Made by a program: the position numbers and the translations under genes. A stretch of 5,495 nucleotides of DNA, taken from contig DRQI01000238.1 in assembly GCA_011330545.1 (NCBI GenBank), positions 1 to 5,495 of the forward strand, given 5' to 3'. The DNA comes from Flavobacteriia bacterium. Lineage in GTDB: Bacteria > Bacteroidota > Bacteroidia > Flavobacteriales > Flavobacteriaceae. Positions 5,397-5,495 of this stretch are shown piece by piece. The notes under the pieces were generated by a model. The model saw only the letters and a list, made by a program, of their open reading frames with translations. It was not told where the DNA came from and ran no database searches. Within the stretch, counting starts at the first letter, position 1. Each line of letters starts with the position of its first letter.

Positions 5397-5495
5397 AATC
5401 TCCCATAGCTTTTCCGGCAATATAGCCCCCAGTCCAAGCATTTTGGAAATTGAATCCGCCGGTAACCGCATCAATATTTAACACCTCACCGGCAA
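5386..5495 (-). CDS. HI0933/YhiN-family FAD-dependent oxidoreductase, C-terminal fragment
   Basis: Only the last 35 codons lie in the window, ending in TAA at 5388-5386 on the minus strand. They read [20 protein letters not shown], then [15 protein letters not shown]. The stretch [24 protein letters not shown] is the conserved C-terminal FAD-binding end of the HI0933-like flavoproteins (also called aminoacetone oxidase family or YhiN). In these, the GGFN segment closes over the FAD. They are cytoplasmic and the physiological reaction is mostly unknown. The gene is convergent with the PIG-L deacetylase, and the two coding ends overlap by 11 bases (5386-5396). The remainder of the protein is outside the window, so its integrity cannot be judged. 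Confidence 0.85.
   Translation of the reverse strand, partial: AGEVLNIDAVTGGFNFQNAWTGGYIAGKAMGDSIL

Noticed and set aside
5031..5474. Long minus-strand open frame of 147 codons under the PIG-L gene
   Set aside because: It lies antisense to the conserved catalytic C-terminal half of the deacetylase and overlaps the flavoprotein end in a different frame. Its translation resembles no protein family.

Overview
The window is AT-rich bacterial chromosome that looks like Bacteroidota, most likely a member of the Flavobacteriaceae. This rests on the gene families present, on several exact copies of the Bacteroidetes -7 promoter motif TAnnTTTG just upstream of genes, on the lack of clear Shine-Dalgarno sequences, and on a mevalonate route to isoprenoids. 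No tRNA, rRNA, CRISPR array or intact mobile element was seen.

Left part (1-2476, all minus strand): an isoprenoid locus. In transcription order it holds an isoprenylcysteine-methyltransferase-like membrane protein, then 7 bases later a diphosphomevalonate decarboxylase (mvaD), then after 170 bases a secreted YwqK/MORN-repeat protein, then after 91 bases the first 22 codons of a mevalonate kinase that runs off the left edge. The methyltransferase gene and the kinase each have their own TAnnTTTG element.

Middle part (2477-3433): a small plus-strand gene for an unrecognised protein of about 77 residues. Its ATG overlaps, as ATGA, the stop of a 5'-truncated reading frame. A good intrinsic terminator follows it. 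Then comes a decayed coding segment (about 3096-3370) with two in-frame stops and one frameshift. The rest of this 524-base gap between genes appears non-coding.

Right part (3434-5495): a GNAT acetyltransferase of the phosphinothricin/arsinothricin acetyltransferase type that starts with TTG; a secreted four-repeat TPR protein on the minus strand; a divergently transcribed Tat-exported PIG-L (LmbE-like) deacetylase; and at the right edge the last 35 codons of a HI0933-type flavoprotein, convergent with the deacetylase and overlapping it by 11 bases.

The mevalonate genes are the only clear functional group. The other genes look like ordinary single-gene flavobacterial housekeeping or accessory cargo. 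I did not find strong evidence for a new multi-gene system. The best candidates for a second look are the methyltransferase and the secreted MORN protein within the mevalonate locus, and the small orphan gene with the gene debris on both sides of it.
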